Positions 52,684 through 61,992 of a stretch of 62,082 bases of DNA are shown here, piece by piece. The notes below the pieces were generated by a model. That model was not told the DNA's origin, did not search any database, and was given only the letters and a program-made list of their open reading frames with translations. Within the stretch, counting starts at the first letter, position 1. The number at the start of each line of letters is the position of its first letter. Position numbers and translations under genes: made by a program. This stretch comes from Kineosphaera sp039812485 (lineage in GTDB: Bacteria; Actinomycetota; Actinomycetes; Actinomycetales; Dermatophilaceae): assembly GCA_039812485.1 (NCBI GenBank), contig JBDIAP010000003.1, positions 1 to 62,082 of the forward strand, read 5' to 3'.

Positions 52684-54324
52684 TCACCGAGGCGCGACCA
52701 CCTCCGGATCGACCACGAGGTGGATGACCGCCGGCCCCTCATGCGCGAACGCCGCGTCGAGGGCGGCAGGGACCTCTCGTGTCGTGCCCACCTTCTGTCC
52801 GAACGCCCCGAACGCCCGGGCGTAGGCGGCGAAGTCGGGGTTGACGAGCTGGGTCCCACTGACCCGACCCGGGTAGTCCCGCTCCTGGTGCACCCGGATC
52901 GTGCCGTACTGCGCGTTGTCGACGACGAGCACGGTGAGCCAAGCGCCGTAGGCGATCGCCGTCGCGAGCTCTTGCGCATTCATAAGGAAACACCCGTCGC
53001 CGGCGACCGAGAGGACCTGGCGTCCGGGTTGGGCCAGGCTCGCGGCGACCGCCGCCGGCACCCCGAAGCCCATCGCTCCGTTGCGTGGTCCGAGCACCGA
53101 CGGGTAGGCGTGTGCCGGCAGGAAGCGCTGGGCCCAGACCGCTTGCTTGCCCGCGCCGTAGGTGACGATCGCGTCGGGTGCGAGGCGATCCCGCACGTGC
53201 CGCATCGCCACGGCGAGGTCGACGCCCCACGCGGGGTGATCGGCCTCGGGAGTGGCCCACGCGGTGACCGCCTCGTGCGCCCGAGCCGTCCGCCCCGCCC
53301 ATCTCGGCTCGGCGGGCGGCGGGAGCTCGCGCGCCGCGGCGACCCACCCGTGGGGGGCGATGAGCAGGTGGAGGTCGACGCCGCCATGGTGCCCGAGCGC
53401 GTCGGGGTCGAGGCCGATGAGCACCGTGCGGCGTCGCGCGTCGGCCCCGAGACGGTAACCGTCGGAGAGCACGTCCCGCAGGGCGTCACCGACGACAAGG
53501 AGCAGGTCGGCGTCGTCGAGCAGCGCCGCGGTCGAGTCGCAGCGCCCGTAGCCGAGCCAGCCGCACCAGCTCGGGCTGTCGTGGTCGAGCTGATCCTGGG
53601 TGCGGAAGTCGGTGACGACGGGTAGCCGCCACTCCTGCACCCACTCCCGCAGGTCCCGCGCCCCGGCCGGGCTGAGCACCTCACCGCCGAGGAGGACGAG
53701 CGGTCGGCTGCTCTCCTGGAGCCACGCCCCGAGCTGGGCGAGCCGAGCCGCGTCGACCCCGCCCGCCGGCAGCACGCGCGGCGACAGCGTCGCCGCATCG
53801 CACGGCCCGACGAGCACGTCCTCCGGCAGGCCGAGGACGACCGGCCCCGGCCGCCCCGAGCGCGCGAGGTGGATGGCGTCGCGGACCATCTCGGCGGCAC
53901 GCCCCGGCTCATCGAGGGTCCACACGGCCTTCGCCGTCGTCCCGAACCACCCCGAGAGGTCGAACTCCTGGAAGGACTCGCGGTTGCGGTCACCGACCGG
54001 GATGAGGCCGACGAGCAGGATCACCGGCGTCGCGTCCTGATAGGCCGTGTGGATGCCGATCGCGGCGTTGGCCGCGCCGGGCCCGCGGGTCACCGCGGCG
54101 ACCCCGACGGTTCCGGTGATCCGCGCCTCGGCGATCGCCATGAACGCGGCGCCACCCTCGTGGCGACACACGATCGTCTCGACACTCGAGTCGCGCAGCC
54201 CGTCGAGGACGTCGAGGTAGCTCTCGCCGGGCACGCAGTAGACGCGGTGCACCCCTTCGGCTTCGAGCTGGGCGACGATGGCGTGACCGGCGCTCGTCGT
54301 CACCCCGGGTGCGAGCGTCGTCAC
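52684..54324 (-). CDS. Thiamine-pyrophosphate-dependent enzyme (acetolactate-synthase-like)
   Basis: 546 aa. Three-domain TPP fold: PYR domain with the activating Glu in CRHEGGAAFMA, central domain (RPLVLLGGEVLSPAG), PP domain with VAGDGCFLMNAQELATAI ... VDNAQYGTIR (GDG-N motif). Because Glu is present, it is not glyoxylate carboligase, which has Val there. Reaction not determined; decarboxylase or ligase of a 2-keto acid. GTG start overlaps the MFS stop (GTGA); last gene of the urease-like operon. Confidence 0.82.
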   Translation of the reverse strand: MTTLAPGVTTSAGHAIVAQLEAEGVHRVYCVPGESYLDVLDGLRDSSVETIVCRHEGGAAFMAIAEARITGTVGVAAVTRGPGAANAAIGIHTAYQDATPVILLVGLIPVGDRNRESFQEFDLSGWFGTTAKAVWTLDEPGRAAEMVRDAIHLARSGRPGPVVLGLPEDVLVGPCDAATLSPRVLPAGGVDAARLAQLGAWLQESSRPLVLLGGEVLSPAGARDLREWVQEWRLPVVTDFRTQDQLDHDSPSWCGWLGYGRCDSTAALLDDADLLLVVGDALRDVLSDGYRLGADARRRTVLIGLDPDALGHHGGVDLHLLIAPHGWVAAARELPPPAEPRWAGRTARAHEAVTAWATPEADHPAWGVDLAVAMRHVRDRLAPDAIVTYGAGKQAVWAQRFLPAHAYPSVLGPRNGAMGFGVPAAVAASLAQPGRQVLSVAGDGCFLMNAQELATAIAYGAWLTVLVVDNAQYGTIRVHQERDYPGRVSGTQLVNPDFAAYARAFGAFGQKVGTTREVPAALDAAFAHEGPAVIHLVVDPEVVAPR

Positions 54325-55643
54325 CACTGGGCGACCCGGGTCGAGGCCCCGGCGGCGCGGCGGGCCGCCAGCACCCCACACAGCGCGGTCGTCAGGGCGA
54401 GCACGACGAGCAGCAGGGCCGGGGCCCACGACTGCTTGCCGCTGGCCGCGAGCACGGCCGTGGCCGCCAACGGCACGAAGCCACTGATGATCGAGGCGAT
54501 ATTGGCCGACAGCGAGACGCCGGAGTAGCGCAGATTCGCCGGGAACAGCTCGGTGAGCAGCGCCCCGGACGCGGCATACGGGATCGACAGGAGGGCGATG
54601 CCGACGACGATGCCGATGACGACGAGCGCCGGAATCTTCGTGTCGACGAGGAGGAACAGGGGGTAGGCGAAGACCGCCGAGGCGAGGCCGCCGAGGAGGG
54701 TGACCCGCCCGGCGCCGATCCGCTCGACGAGCCGCCCACCCGCGATGAGCACGCCGATCTCGACGGCCGCGGCGGCCAGCGTCGCGCCGAGCAGGAGCGC
54801 CCTCGGCAGCCCGAGGGTGCCGGTGCCGTAGGCGATCATGAAGGTCGTCACGAGGTAGAAGCCGCCGACCCCGAGCAGCGACGACCCACCGCCGATGAGC
54901 AGCTCGCGCCAGCCCTTGGAGAAGACGGTGCGCACGGGGGTCGCCGCGATCTCGTCCTCGGCGAGCATCTTCTCGAAGAGCGGGGACTCCTCGACCCGAC
55001 GCCGGATGTAGACGGCGATGTAGAGCAGCGGGAAGCCCAGGAGGAACGGGATGCGCCAACCCCACGACATGAACGCCTCCTGCGGCAGCAGCCCGACGGC
55101 GAAGAAGGCACCGGACGAGAGCAACGTGCCGATCGGGGAGCCGATCTGCGGCATCGCGGCGTAGCGTCCGCGGCGCTCGGCGGGTGCGTGCTCCACGGCG
55201 AGGGTCACCGCGCCGCCCCACTCCCCGCCGACCGCGACCCCCTGGAGCAGCCGCAGGCTCGTGAGCAGCACGGGCGCCGCGACGCCGATCTGGGCGTAGG
55301 TCGGCAGCAGGCCGATGGCGCCGGTGACGAAGCCGATGAGGACGACCGTGATGAGCAGGGCGCGCCGGCGCCCGACCTTGTCGCCGATGCGGCCGAAGAT
55401 GAGCGCCCCGACCGGGCGGGCGACGAAGCCGACGGCGAAGGTCGCGAAGGCCGCCATCGTCGAGACGAGCGGGTCCTTGGTGGCGAAGAAGAGCTGGTTG
55501 AAGACGAGTGAGGCGGCGGTGCCGTAGAGGAAGAAGTCGTACCACTCCAGGGCGGTGCCGACGAACGCTCCGAAGGCGACCTTGCGGGCGTCGGCGTCGG
55601 TGACGACGATGTCGTCGGGGCGACGCGAGACGGGTTCGCTCAT
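54321..55643 (-). CDS. MFS metabolite:H+ symporter (ShiA/KgtP-like)
   Basis: 440 aa, 12 helices. MHS-family signatures: GTALEWYDFFLYGTAASLVF, the loop GRIGDKVGRRRALLIT, LRLLQGVAVGGEWGGAVTLAVEHAP and GWRIPFLLGFPL. Carriers of this family import carboxylates, betaines or aromatic acids. AAGGAG is 9 nt before the ATG, which overlaps the upstream stop (ATGA). Presumably imports the substrate of the operon. Confidence 0.9.
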   Translation of the reverse strand: MSEPVSRRPDDIVVTDADARKVAFGAFVGTALEWYDFFLYGTAASLVFNQLFFATKDPLVSTMAAFATFAVGFVARPVGALIFGRIGDKVGRRRALLITVVLIGFVTGAIGLLPTYAQIGVAAPVLLTSLRLLQGVAVGGEWGGAVTLAVEHAPAERRGRYAAMPQIGSPIGTLLSSGAFFAVGLLPQEAFMSWGWRIPFLLGFPLLYIAVYIRRRVEESPLFEKMLAEDEIAATPVRTVFSKGWRELLIGGGSSLLGVGGFYLVTTFMIAYGTGTLGLPRALLLGATLAAAAVEIGVLIAGGRLVERIGAGRVTLLGGLASAVFAYPLFLLVDTKIPALVVIGIVVGIALLSIPYAASGALLTELFPANLRYSGVSLSANIASIISGFVPLAATAVLAASGKQSWAPALLLVVLALTTALCGVLAARRAAGASTRVAQW

Positions 55644-57316
55644 GAGGGGCTCCTTGTCGTGCTCCGGGCGGGGAGGTCCAGCCCGGTGTCGTGGGTCGCC
55701 CGGCCGCCGAGGACGGTGGCGAGGACGGCCAGGTCGGCAAGCGCCGCGGCGTCGGTCTCGCACGGGTCGTCGGCGAGCACGACGAGGTCGGCGAGGAGGC
55801 CGGGGCGCAGTCGGCCGCGATCGGCCTCCTCGCCGGCGATCCACGCCGCGTCACGGGTGTAGGCGGCCAGGGCGGTGTGGGCGTCGACCCGCTCGTCGGG
55901 GCCGATGACGGCCCCGGAGCTCGTCTCGCGCAGGATCATCGAGCTCATGCCGGCCAGGGGGCGGCCGTCGGCGACGGGCCGGTCGCTGCTGCCCGGCACC
56001 CGGCAGCCGGCCTCGAGGAACGAGCGGTGCCGATAGAGCAGGCCCGCCCGCTGCGGCCCCAGCGCCGCGGCCATCGAGTCGCCGATGTCGTGCAGGAAGC
56101 GCAGCTGGGGCATCGGGGTGAGCCCGAGCGCGGCCATCCGGGCGATCTGCGCGTCGGAGGTCACCCCGGCATGCTCGATGCGGTGCCGCACGTCCGGGCG
56201 CGGCCAGCGACGCTGAGCCTCCTCGAAGACGTCGAGCGCGAGGTCGACCGCGGCGTCGCCGATCGCGTGCGCGGCGACCTGCCAGCCGCCGGCGTGCGCG
56301 GCGAGGATCGCGCGCCGCATCGTCTCGGCGTCGTCCTGGAGGTAGCCGCGCGGGTGCGGGCCGGTGCAACGGCAGTAGTCCTGCGTCATCGCGGCGGTGC
56401 GGCCCAGCAGGGAGCCGTCCATCCAGATCTTCATCGCGCCCAGTCGGAGCAGGTCGCCGCCGAAGCCGGTGCGCACCCCGAGGTCGAGCCCGAACGTCAT
56501 GTCGTCGCCTGGGGCGCCGCGCACCTCGTGCAGCGCGTCGACGCAGGGCATGAGCTGGACGCGCACGTCGAGGGTGCCGGCGTCGATCGCCGCCTGATAG
56601 GCCGCGGCCTCGATCGGCGACTTGCCGAGCCACCCCTGGCCCATGCCGCACTCGGTGACATGGGTCAGGCCCTGGGCGGCATACACGCTCGAGGCGTCCG
56701 AGATCGCCTGGGTGAGCTGAGCCATCGGGTAGGGGGTGACATGGCCGACGACGATGTTCTGCGCCTGCTCCTGCAGCACGCCGGTGACTCGGCCGGCGCC
56801 GTCGGTGGCGACGACCCCGCCCTCGGGACAGGCCGTCGAGCCGTCGAGCAGCCCGAGGGTGTCGGCCAGGACCGTCGACACCACGGCGATGTGCCCCGAT
56901 CGATGCGTGAGCCAGACCGGCCGTCCGCCGGAGGCCGCGTCGAGCGCGTCCCGATCGGGGTGGCCGCCCAGGACGTTGTCGTCGTAGCCCGAGCCGACGA
57001 CCATCTCGCCGGGCTCGAGCCCGGCCGCGCGTTCGGCGACGAGGGCGTACAGGCGGTCCAGGTCGGTGACCCCGACGAGGTCGATCTCGGCCAACGCGAG
57101 TCCGAACCACGCCATGTGGTTGTGTCCGTCACCGAATCCGGGTGTCACGCAAGCGCCGTCGAGGTCGATGTCGCGCGCGGCGCGCAGCCCCTGCAGGTCG
57201 CTGTCCGAGCCGACGGCGACGATGCGCTCGCCGATGACCGCGAGGGCCTGCGCGGTCGGGCGAGTCGGGTCCATCGTGCGGAGGCGGGCTCCGCGCAGGA
57301 TGAGGTCGACATCCAT
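55640..57316 (-). CDS. YtcJ-like metal-dependent amidohydrolase
   Basis: 558 aa. Amidohydrolase superfamily: N-terminal strand DLILRGARLRTMDP, metal His pair in VTPGFGDGHNHMAWFG, KIWMDGSLLGRTAAM, His in AAHAIGDAAVDLALDVF and RHRIEHAG, and Asp in VPGSSDRPVADGRPL; C-terminal GLLADLVVLADDP. Probably splits an amide or carbamoyl bond. Coupled to MFS (ATGA) and 8 bp after the urease-like alpha gene. Substrate unknown. Confidence 0.85.
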   Translation of the reverse strand: MDVDLILRGARLRTMDPTRPTAQALAVIGERIVAVGSDSDLQGLRAARDIDLDGACVTPGFGDGHNHMAWFGLALAEIDLVGVTDLDRLYALVAERAAGLEPGEMVVGSGYDDNVLGGHPDRDALDAASGGRPVWLTHRSGHIAVVSTVLADTLGLLDGSTACPEGGVVATDGAGRVTGVLQEQAQNIVVGHVTPYPMAQLTQAISDASSVYAAQGLTHVTECGMGQGWLGKSPIEAAAYQAAIDAGTLDVRVQLMPCVDALHEVRGAPGDDMTFGLDLGVRTGFGGDLLRLGAMKIWMDGSLLGRTAAMTQDYCRCTGPHPRGYLQDDAETMRRAILAAHAGGWQVAAHAIGDAAVDLALDVFEEAQRRWPRPDVRHRIEHAGVTSDAQIARMAALGLTPMPQLRFLHDIGDSMAAALGPQRAGLLYRHRSFLEAGCRVPGSSDRPVADGRPLAGMSSMILRETSSGAVIGPDERVDAHTALAAYTRDAAWIAGEEADRGRLRPGLLADLVVLADDPCETDAAALADLAVLATVLGGRATHDTGLDLPARSTTRSPS

Positions 57317-57324
57317 GAGGCTCC

Positions 57325-59049
57325 TCAGGCGAGATGGTGGGCGCGGGTCAGGGGCAGCTGCTCGGCGTGGGTCAGCGCGACCGGCGTGCCGTCGACGAGC
57401 ACGGGCTCGGCGCGTCCGACGATGTCGATCCGTGGCGTGGCCGTGTTGGCGACCATGTCGGCGCAGGTCAGGTCGCGAGCGGCCGAGATGGCCTCGTAGC
57501 GATGCCCGGTCGGCAGCGATGCGCGCATGCGGCTGGACTCCAGGCAGGCGCGGCTGACGAAGATCCGCGACAGCCGGCGCGGCGCGGTGCCGAGGCCGCC
57601 GAAGTAGGGACCCATGACGCGCGGCTGGGTGAGGCGGGTCGAGCCGGAGCCGGAGCCGAGCGCACCCCACGCGACGAAGCCGGACTTGACGACGAGCTCG
57701 GGCTGGGCGCCGAACCACGCCGGCTGCCACAGGACGATGTCGGCGAGGCGCCCGGGTCGCAGCGATCCGACGTGCGCCGACAGGCCGTGGGCGATCGCCG
57801 GGTTGATCGTCAGCTTCGCCAGGTATCGGCGGACCCGCTCGTTCGCCGGGTGTTGCGGGCCGAGTTCGCCGGCGAGACCGGCCTGCACGTGCGCGACCTG
57901 CCACGTGCGACGACTCACCTCGGCGACCCGACCCATCCCCAGGGCGTCGGAGTTGACGATGCTGATCGCGCCGAGGTCGTGCAGCCGGTTCTCCGCCGCG
58001 ATCGCGTATTCGCGGATGCGGCTCGCGGCGATCTGCCGGTCCGAGTCGAGCAGGCCGTGGCCGCGGTGGACGGTCATCGTCATCGGCCCGAGCTCGGCGA
58101 CCGTGGCGGGCGTCAGCGGCAGGGTCGGCGTCGTCGAACTCGTCAGCACGTGGGGCTGTTCGACGATCTTGAGCAGGTCGGTGTGGCCGCCGCCTCCCTC
58201 GACGTGGTAGGCGTGCACGGTCCGGCCCCGGGTCGCGGCGAGGGTGTCCGCGAGGTAGCCGGTCTCGTTGAGGGTGTCGGTGTGCAGGGCGACGGGCAGG
58301 TCGGCGTCCTGCGCGACCGACAGGCACGTGTCGATGATCGCCGGGCTCGCCCCCCAGTCCTCGTGGATCTTGAAGCCGCCGCAGCCGTTCTCGACCGCGT
58401 CGACGAGCAGCCCGCGGTCGGTCGAGGAGCCCCGGGCGAGAAATGCGGCGTTGATCGGGGTGTGCGCCCACCCGTCGATGAGGGTGTGCAGGTTGGCGCG
58501 GGGGTTGGCCCCGACGTCCCAGACCCCGCCGATGCCCATGCCGACGATCGTCGTGATGCCCGACCCGAGCGCGGCCGGCGCGAGGGCCGGGTTCGACAGG
58601 TGGACGTGGGAGTCGACGACTCCGGGGGTCGCGATGAGGCCCTCGGCCGTGATCATCGCCGTGTGGGCGTCGACCTCGAGCTCCACGCCGGCGAGCAGGT
58701 CGGGGTTGCCGGCGCGGCCGACGCCGACGACGCGCCCGTCCTTGATCCCGATGTTCGTCTTGCGGAAGCCGAGCAGCGGGTCGAGCAGGAGGACCCCGAG
58801 GATCACCATGTCGAGCGCGCTGTCGCGGCCCGCGGCGGAGCTGACGAGCGCGCCGTGCCGGGCGGTCTTGCCGCACCCGCCGATGAGCTCCTCGCCGTGC
58901 TCGGTGTCGTCGGCCTCGACGCGGATCCACAGATCGGTGTCGGCGAGGCGCACGAGGTCGCCGGTGCTCGGCCCGTAGAGCGAGACATAGTCGCGGGCGT
59001 CGATGCTCGTGCCGCCGTTGTGGTGCAGCTGGGCGCGGCGGTCGTTCAT
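57325..59049 (-). CDS. ureC: Urease-like alpha subunit (divergent UreC)
   Basis: 574 aa, full urease-alpha length. Nickel ligands by alignment are kept: His148/His150 (SHVH), the carbamylated Lys227 (GGFKIHEDWG), His256 (ALHTDT), His289 (GGGGH) and Asp368 (VNSD). The mobile flap differs: canonical CHHLDP becomes VHRGHG (residues 327-332), so the flap Cys is Val while the catalytic His (328) remains. Also SSTTPT instead of SSTNPT. Starts by ATGA overlap with the fused gamma/beta gene. No ureD, ureE, ureF or ureG here. Could be a urease of unusual kinetics or a hydrolase of a substituted urea. Confidence 0.85.
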   Translation of the reverse strand: MNDRRAQLHHNGGTSIDARDYVSLYGPSTGDLVRLADTDLWIRVEADDTEHGEELIGGCGKTARHGALVSSAAGRDSALDMVILGVLLLDPLLGFRKTNIGIKDGRVVGVGRAGNPDLLAGVELEVDAHTAMITAEGLIATPGVVDSHVHLSNPALAPAALGSGITTIVGMGIGGVWDVGANPRANLHTLIDGWAHTPINAAFLARGSSTDRGLLVDAVENGCGGFKIHEDWGASPAIIDTCLSVAQDADLPVALHTDTLNETGYLADTLAATRGRTVHAYHVEGGGGHTDLLKIVEQPHVLTSSTTPTLPLTPATVAELGPMTMTVHRGHGLLDSDRQIAASRIREYAIAAENRLHDLGAISIVNSDALGMGRVAEVSRRTWQVAHVQAGLAGELGPQHPANERVRRYLAKLTINPAIAHGLSAHVGSLRPGRLADIVLWQPAWFGAQPELVVKSGFVAWGALGSGSGSTRLTQPRVMGPYFGGLGTAPRRLSRIFVSRACLESSRMRASLPTGHRYEAISAARDLTCADMVANTATPRIDIVGRAEPVLVDGTPVALTHAEQLPLTRAHHLA

Positions 59050-59687
59050 GCGTGGCCCTCCCCTTCGAGCACGACGACGCCCACGTGGGCGCCCTCCTGC
59101 GGATCGAAGCGCCTGCTCATCCCGGCCGGCAGGTCCAGCCGCCAGCTCGCCCCGGCGGGCTCGGCGGGCAGCGTGATGGCGAGCGCCTCGTTGAGGCCCA
59201 CCAGCGGCGTGTGTGAGGACACCCAGATCGGGGCGTGTCCGGTGTTCTCGACGCGGGCGACGCCCCGCCGGCGCCCGGGGGCGAGGGCGACACGCGCCTG
59301 CCCGGGCAGGATCTGACCCGGGTGGGAGCGGGCCGGGTCGCTCGCACCCGCGCCCGCCTCGGGGTCGGCCGCGTCCTCGTCCAGCGGCCCGAAGGGGTCG
59401 ACGACGTGGACGAGCACGCAGCCGTAGGGGAAGAGCGCCTCCACCTGCACGAACGGCGCGAGCGCGGCGACGCCGGGCAGGAGCGCCTCCCGGGGCACGA
59501 GCTGCCGAGCGCGGCTCTGGACCTCGGCGTGGTCGACGCCGTCCCAGGCCCATTCGAGGATCTCGTCGCACACCAGGGCGACGGCCTCGACGGCGCCGAG
59601 GCGGGCGCCGCGCGCCAGTCGGCGGCGGGCCAGGTCCGCGCCCGCGGCGAGGAGGAGCCGCTCGCGTTCGCGCTCGGTCAGGTGCAT
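59046..59687 (-). CDS. Fused urease gamma-beta subunit (UreAB-like)
   Basis: 213 aa. Residues 1-100: gamma (MHLTERERERLLLAAGADLARRRLARG; VEAVALVCDEILEWAWDG; FVQVEALFPYGCVLVHV). Residues 105-213: beta (PGQILPGQARVALAPGRRRGVARVENTGHAPIWVSSHTPLVGLNEAL; LDLPAGMSRRFDPQEGAHVGVVVL). The fusion joins two normally separate chains, as in some actinobacteria and fungi; the beta part lacks the usual HFHF(F) stretch after SSH. First gene of the minus-strand operon; divergent from the PucR gene, sharing a 135-bp gap. Confidence 0.82.
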   Translation of the reverse strand: MHLTERERERLLLAAGADLARRRLARGARLGAVEAVALVCDEILEWAWDGVDHAEVQSRARQLVPREALLPGVAALAPFVQVEALFPYGCVLVHVVDPFGPLDEDAADPEAGAGASDPARSHPGQILPGQARVALAPGRRRGVARVENTGHAPIWVSSHTPLVGLNEALAITLPAEPAGASWRLDLPAGMSRRFDPQEGAHVGVVVLEGEGHA

Positions 59688-59810
59688 GGCGCGCTCGAGG
59701 CATCGGCTACGGCGCGGGCGGGTGGGCCCGCAGGCGAGGTCGTCATCTGGTGCACCCTGCCGCACTGCGAGTGCCGCCGGGAAGCCCTATCGGCCACGGA
59801 CTCGCGGCTC

Positions 59811-59822
59811 TAGATTGTGCAC
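59811..59822 (+). promoter_or_regulatory. Putative -10 for leaderless PucR gene
   Basis: TAGATT at 59811-59816 ends 6 nt before the ATG at 59823. Confidence 0.5.
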
Positions 59823-61031
59823 ATGCACAAGAATGGGGGTGTCATCCCTGCGCCAGGAGGCGCCCGCGCACCGAGCCCGGTGGACGATCCACGCTGGATG
59901 GCGCTGGTCCGTCGGCTCCAGGACGACGTCGACGAGCTCGTCGACCTCTTCCTGCAGCGCATCCGCGCGATCCCGCCCTACGACGACGACTCGGTCGTCC
60001 CCGCCGAGACGGTCCGGGCCGACGCCCTCGCCTCGTTCGACCATCTACTCCTGAGGTTGACGCAGACGCGGGTGCGCTCGGCCGCGGGCATCGCCGAGGC
60101 CGTCGGGCGCGACCGGGCCCGGCGCCGCGTGCCCTTGGACGCTCTCGTGAGCGCGGTCCGGCTCGACTTCGGCGTCATCTGGAGCCGGCTGCGGTCCTAC
60201 GCCGACGCCGACGAGGATGCCGAGGTGCTCGTCGCGCACGTCGAGCATCTGCTGGCCGTCATCGAGGACTACACGGCCCGGGTGCAGCGCGGCTATCTCC
60301 TCGAGGAGGCCGTCATGGCGCGGGAGCACGAGTATGCGGTCGCGGCCCTGCTCGGCGAGCTGCTCGACGGGTCGGCCTCGCCGGGACTCGTGCAGCGCGT
60401 GACTCGCGCGCTCGATCTCGACCCCGACACCCGCTTCGTCGTCGCCGCGACCCCGCTGGACTGCAAGGACGGCCTGTGGCGGGCCCATCGCGGCGCTCTG
60501 GGCCAGGGCCGCGGATCATGGTGGATCGAGCGTGACGGGCGCGCGCTGTGCTTCTTCGCGTGGGGCGCTGACGACCTCGGCGCGACGGCCCCGCTGCTCG
60601 GCCGCGTGCCGTGCGCGATCGCCCCGGTGGCCGAGGGCGTCGCAGCCTTGCCGACGGCGGCCCGGGTCGCCGCCCGCCTGTCCGACGTGGTGCACCCCGA
60701 CGACGGCCCGGGCACCGTCCGCGACCTGTGGGTGCGGCTCGTCGTCGACGCGCTCGACGTCGTCGCCGCCGCGTTCGCCACCGACGTGCTGCGGGGGCTG
60801 GCCGACGTCACCAGCGGGGAGCGGGAGCGGATCCTGCGCACCGCGCAGACCTATCTGCGGGTCGGCAGCGTCCAGGCCTGCGCCGACGAGGAGTTCTGTC
60901 ACCGCAACACGGTGCTCAATCGCCTCCGCAGACTCCAGACCTGCACCGGACTCGACATCACGCGGCCGCGCGACGCGGGCCTGCTCGTCGCGGCGCTCGC
61001 GGCGCCCGGCGTCGGACAGCAGCCGGGCTGA
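59823..61031 (+). CDS. PucR/CdaR-family transcriptional regulator
   Basis: 402 aa. An N-terminal helical sensor of about 180 residues (RMALVRRLQDDVDELVDLFLQRI-like start; VEHLLAVIEDYTARVQRGYLLEE), a GGDEF-derived middle, and the C-terminal PucR HTH (TAQTYLRVGSVQACADEEFCHRNTVLNRLRRLQTCTGLDITRPRDAGLLVAAL). Divergent from the urease-like operon, which it probably controls; PucR proteins typically respond to ureides, purines or related nitrogen compounds. Start chosen at the leaderless ATG; GTG 59817 is in frame. Confidence 0.85.
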   Translation: MHKNGGVIPAPGGARAPSPVDDPRWMALVRRLQDDVDELVDLFLQRIRAIPPYDDDSVVPAETVRADALASFDHLLLRLTQTRVRSAAGIAEAVGRDRARRRVPLDALVSAVRLDFGVIWSRLRSYADADEDAEVLVAHVEHLLAVIEDYTARVQRGYLLEEAVMAREHEYAVAALLGELLDGSASPGLVQRVTRALDLDPDTRFVVAATPLDCKDGLWRAHRGALGQGRGSWWIERDGRALCFFAWGADDLGATAPLLGRVPCAIAPVAEGVAALPTAARVAARLSDVVHPDDGPGTVRDLWVRLVVDALDVVAAAFATDVLRGLADVTSGERERILRTAQTYLRVGSVQACADEEFCHRNTVLNRLRRLQTCTGLDITRPRDAGLLVAALAAPGVGQQPG

Positions 61032-61075
61032 CGCCGCCTGTGCCACCCGCCGAGTTCAGCTCAGGTCCACACACC

Positions 61076-61861
61076 TCAGATCCACAACTCGGGATCGGCG
61101 AAAAGGGCCTCGTAGGGGTCCTTCGTGTCGCGCAGCGGCCGGGAGCGGGCCGGGACACCGGCGGCCACGTAGCCGTCCGGGACCTCCTTGACGACGACGG
61201 AGTTGGCCCCGATCTGCGCGCCGTCGCCGATGCGGATGTTGCCGAGCACCTTGGCGCCGGCGCCGATCGTCACGCCGTTGCCGATCGTCGGGTGCCGCTT
61301 GCCCTTGTCGAGCGTGCGGCCGCCGAGGTTGATGCCGTTGTAGAGCATGACGTCGTCGCCGACCTCGGCGGTCTCGCCGATGACGACGCCCATGCCGTGG
61401 TCGATGAAGAAGCGGCGCCCGATCGTCGCGCCGGGGTGGATCTCGACGCCGGTCGTGGCGCGCATGACGTTGGACAGCACCCGCGCCGGCAGCCGCAGAC
61501 CCTCGCGTTGCCACATCGCGTGGGCCACCCGATGGCCCCAGATCGCGTGCAGCCCCGGCGACACGATGGCCATCTGGGCCCGCGACGTCGCGGCGGGGTC
61601 GCGGGCGATGGCCGCGTCGAGGTCCTCCAGGACGCCGTCGCGCACCCGCCGCCACAGCGGTCGCTCGCCCCCCGACGGGTCGTCGACAGCCGCGCAGCGA
61701 TGCGAGACCTCGGCGCCGTTGACGCCGACCGTCGCCTCCGCGAGGCGGTCCTCCTTCGCGGAGGAGGGGGTGCCGGGCAGGGCGCTGAGCGCGTGCTCGA
61801 CGAGACGGAGAGCCGGACGCCGGCGGCGCGGCTCCGTCTCGTGCAGCTGAGCCTGGGACAC
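61076..61861 (-). CDS. cysE: Serine O-acetyltransferase
   Basis: 261 aa. Acetylates L-serine to O-acetylserine, the first step of cysteine synthesis. An extended N-terminus of about 65 residues (low conservation) precedes the CysE helices (PLWRRVRDGVLEDLDAAIARDPA) and the left-handed beta helix (GVEIHPGATIGRRFFIDHGMGVVIGETAEVGDDVMLYNGINLGG) with the catalytic HGMG. GAAGGAG lies 8-9 nt before the GTG. Downstream of cysK in the same direction. Confidence 0.95.
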   Translation of the reverse strand: MSQAQLHETEPRRRRPALRLVEHALSALPGTPSSAKEDRLAEATVGVNGAEVSHRCAAVDDPSGGERPLWRRVRDGVLEDLDAAIARDPAATSRAQMAIVSPGLHAIWGHRVAHAMWQREGLRLPARVLSNVMRATTGVEIHPGATIGRRFFIDHGMGVVIGETAEVGDDVMLYNGINLGGRTLDKGKRHPTIGNGVTIGAGAKVLGNIRIGDGAQIGANSVVVKEVPDGYVAAGVPARSRPLRDTKDPYEALFADPELWI

Positions 61862-61884
61862 GGTGGTCTTCTCCTTCGACGAGC

Positions 61885-61940
61885 GGCTCTGCGGTGGTGC
61901 GGTAGTGGTCGTGCGGTGGTGGTCGTGCGGTGGTGCCGTG
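61885..61940. repeat. GTGCGGTGGTG-type imperfect tandem repeats
   Basis: G/T-rich units (tgcggtggt/gtggtcg) between cysE and the cysK terminator. Confidence 0.6.
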
Positions 61941-61949
61941 AGGCGGTGT

Positions 61950-61980
61950 GCCCGCCGACCCGAGCGCCGGGTCGGCGGGC
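61950..61980 (-). terminator. Terminator of cysK
   Basis: Arms 61950-61961 and 61969-61980 (12 bp, perfect) with a 7-nt loop, 12 bp past the cysK stop; cysE may depend on read-through or its own promoter. Confidence 0.8.
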
Positions 61981-61992
61981 GCGCGCCGATGA

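Noticed and set aside
52684..54324. Glyoxylate carboligase (allantoin pathway) for the TPP enzyme
   Set aside because: The enzyme has the activating Glu in RHEGGAAF, which glyoxylate carboligase replaces with Val.
57325..59687. Ordinary urease operon
   Set aside because: Accessory genes ureD, ureE, ureF and ureG are missing nearby and the alpha-subunit flap is altered, so plain urease is not assumed.
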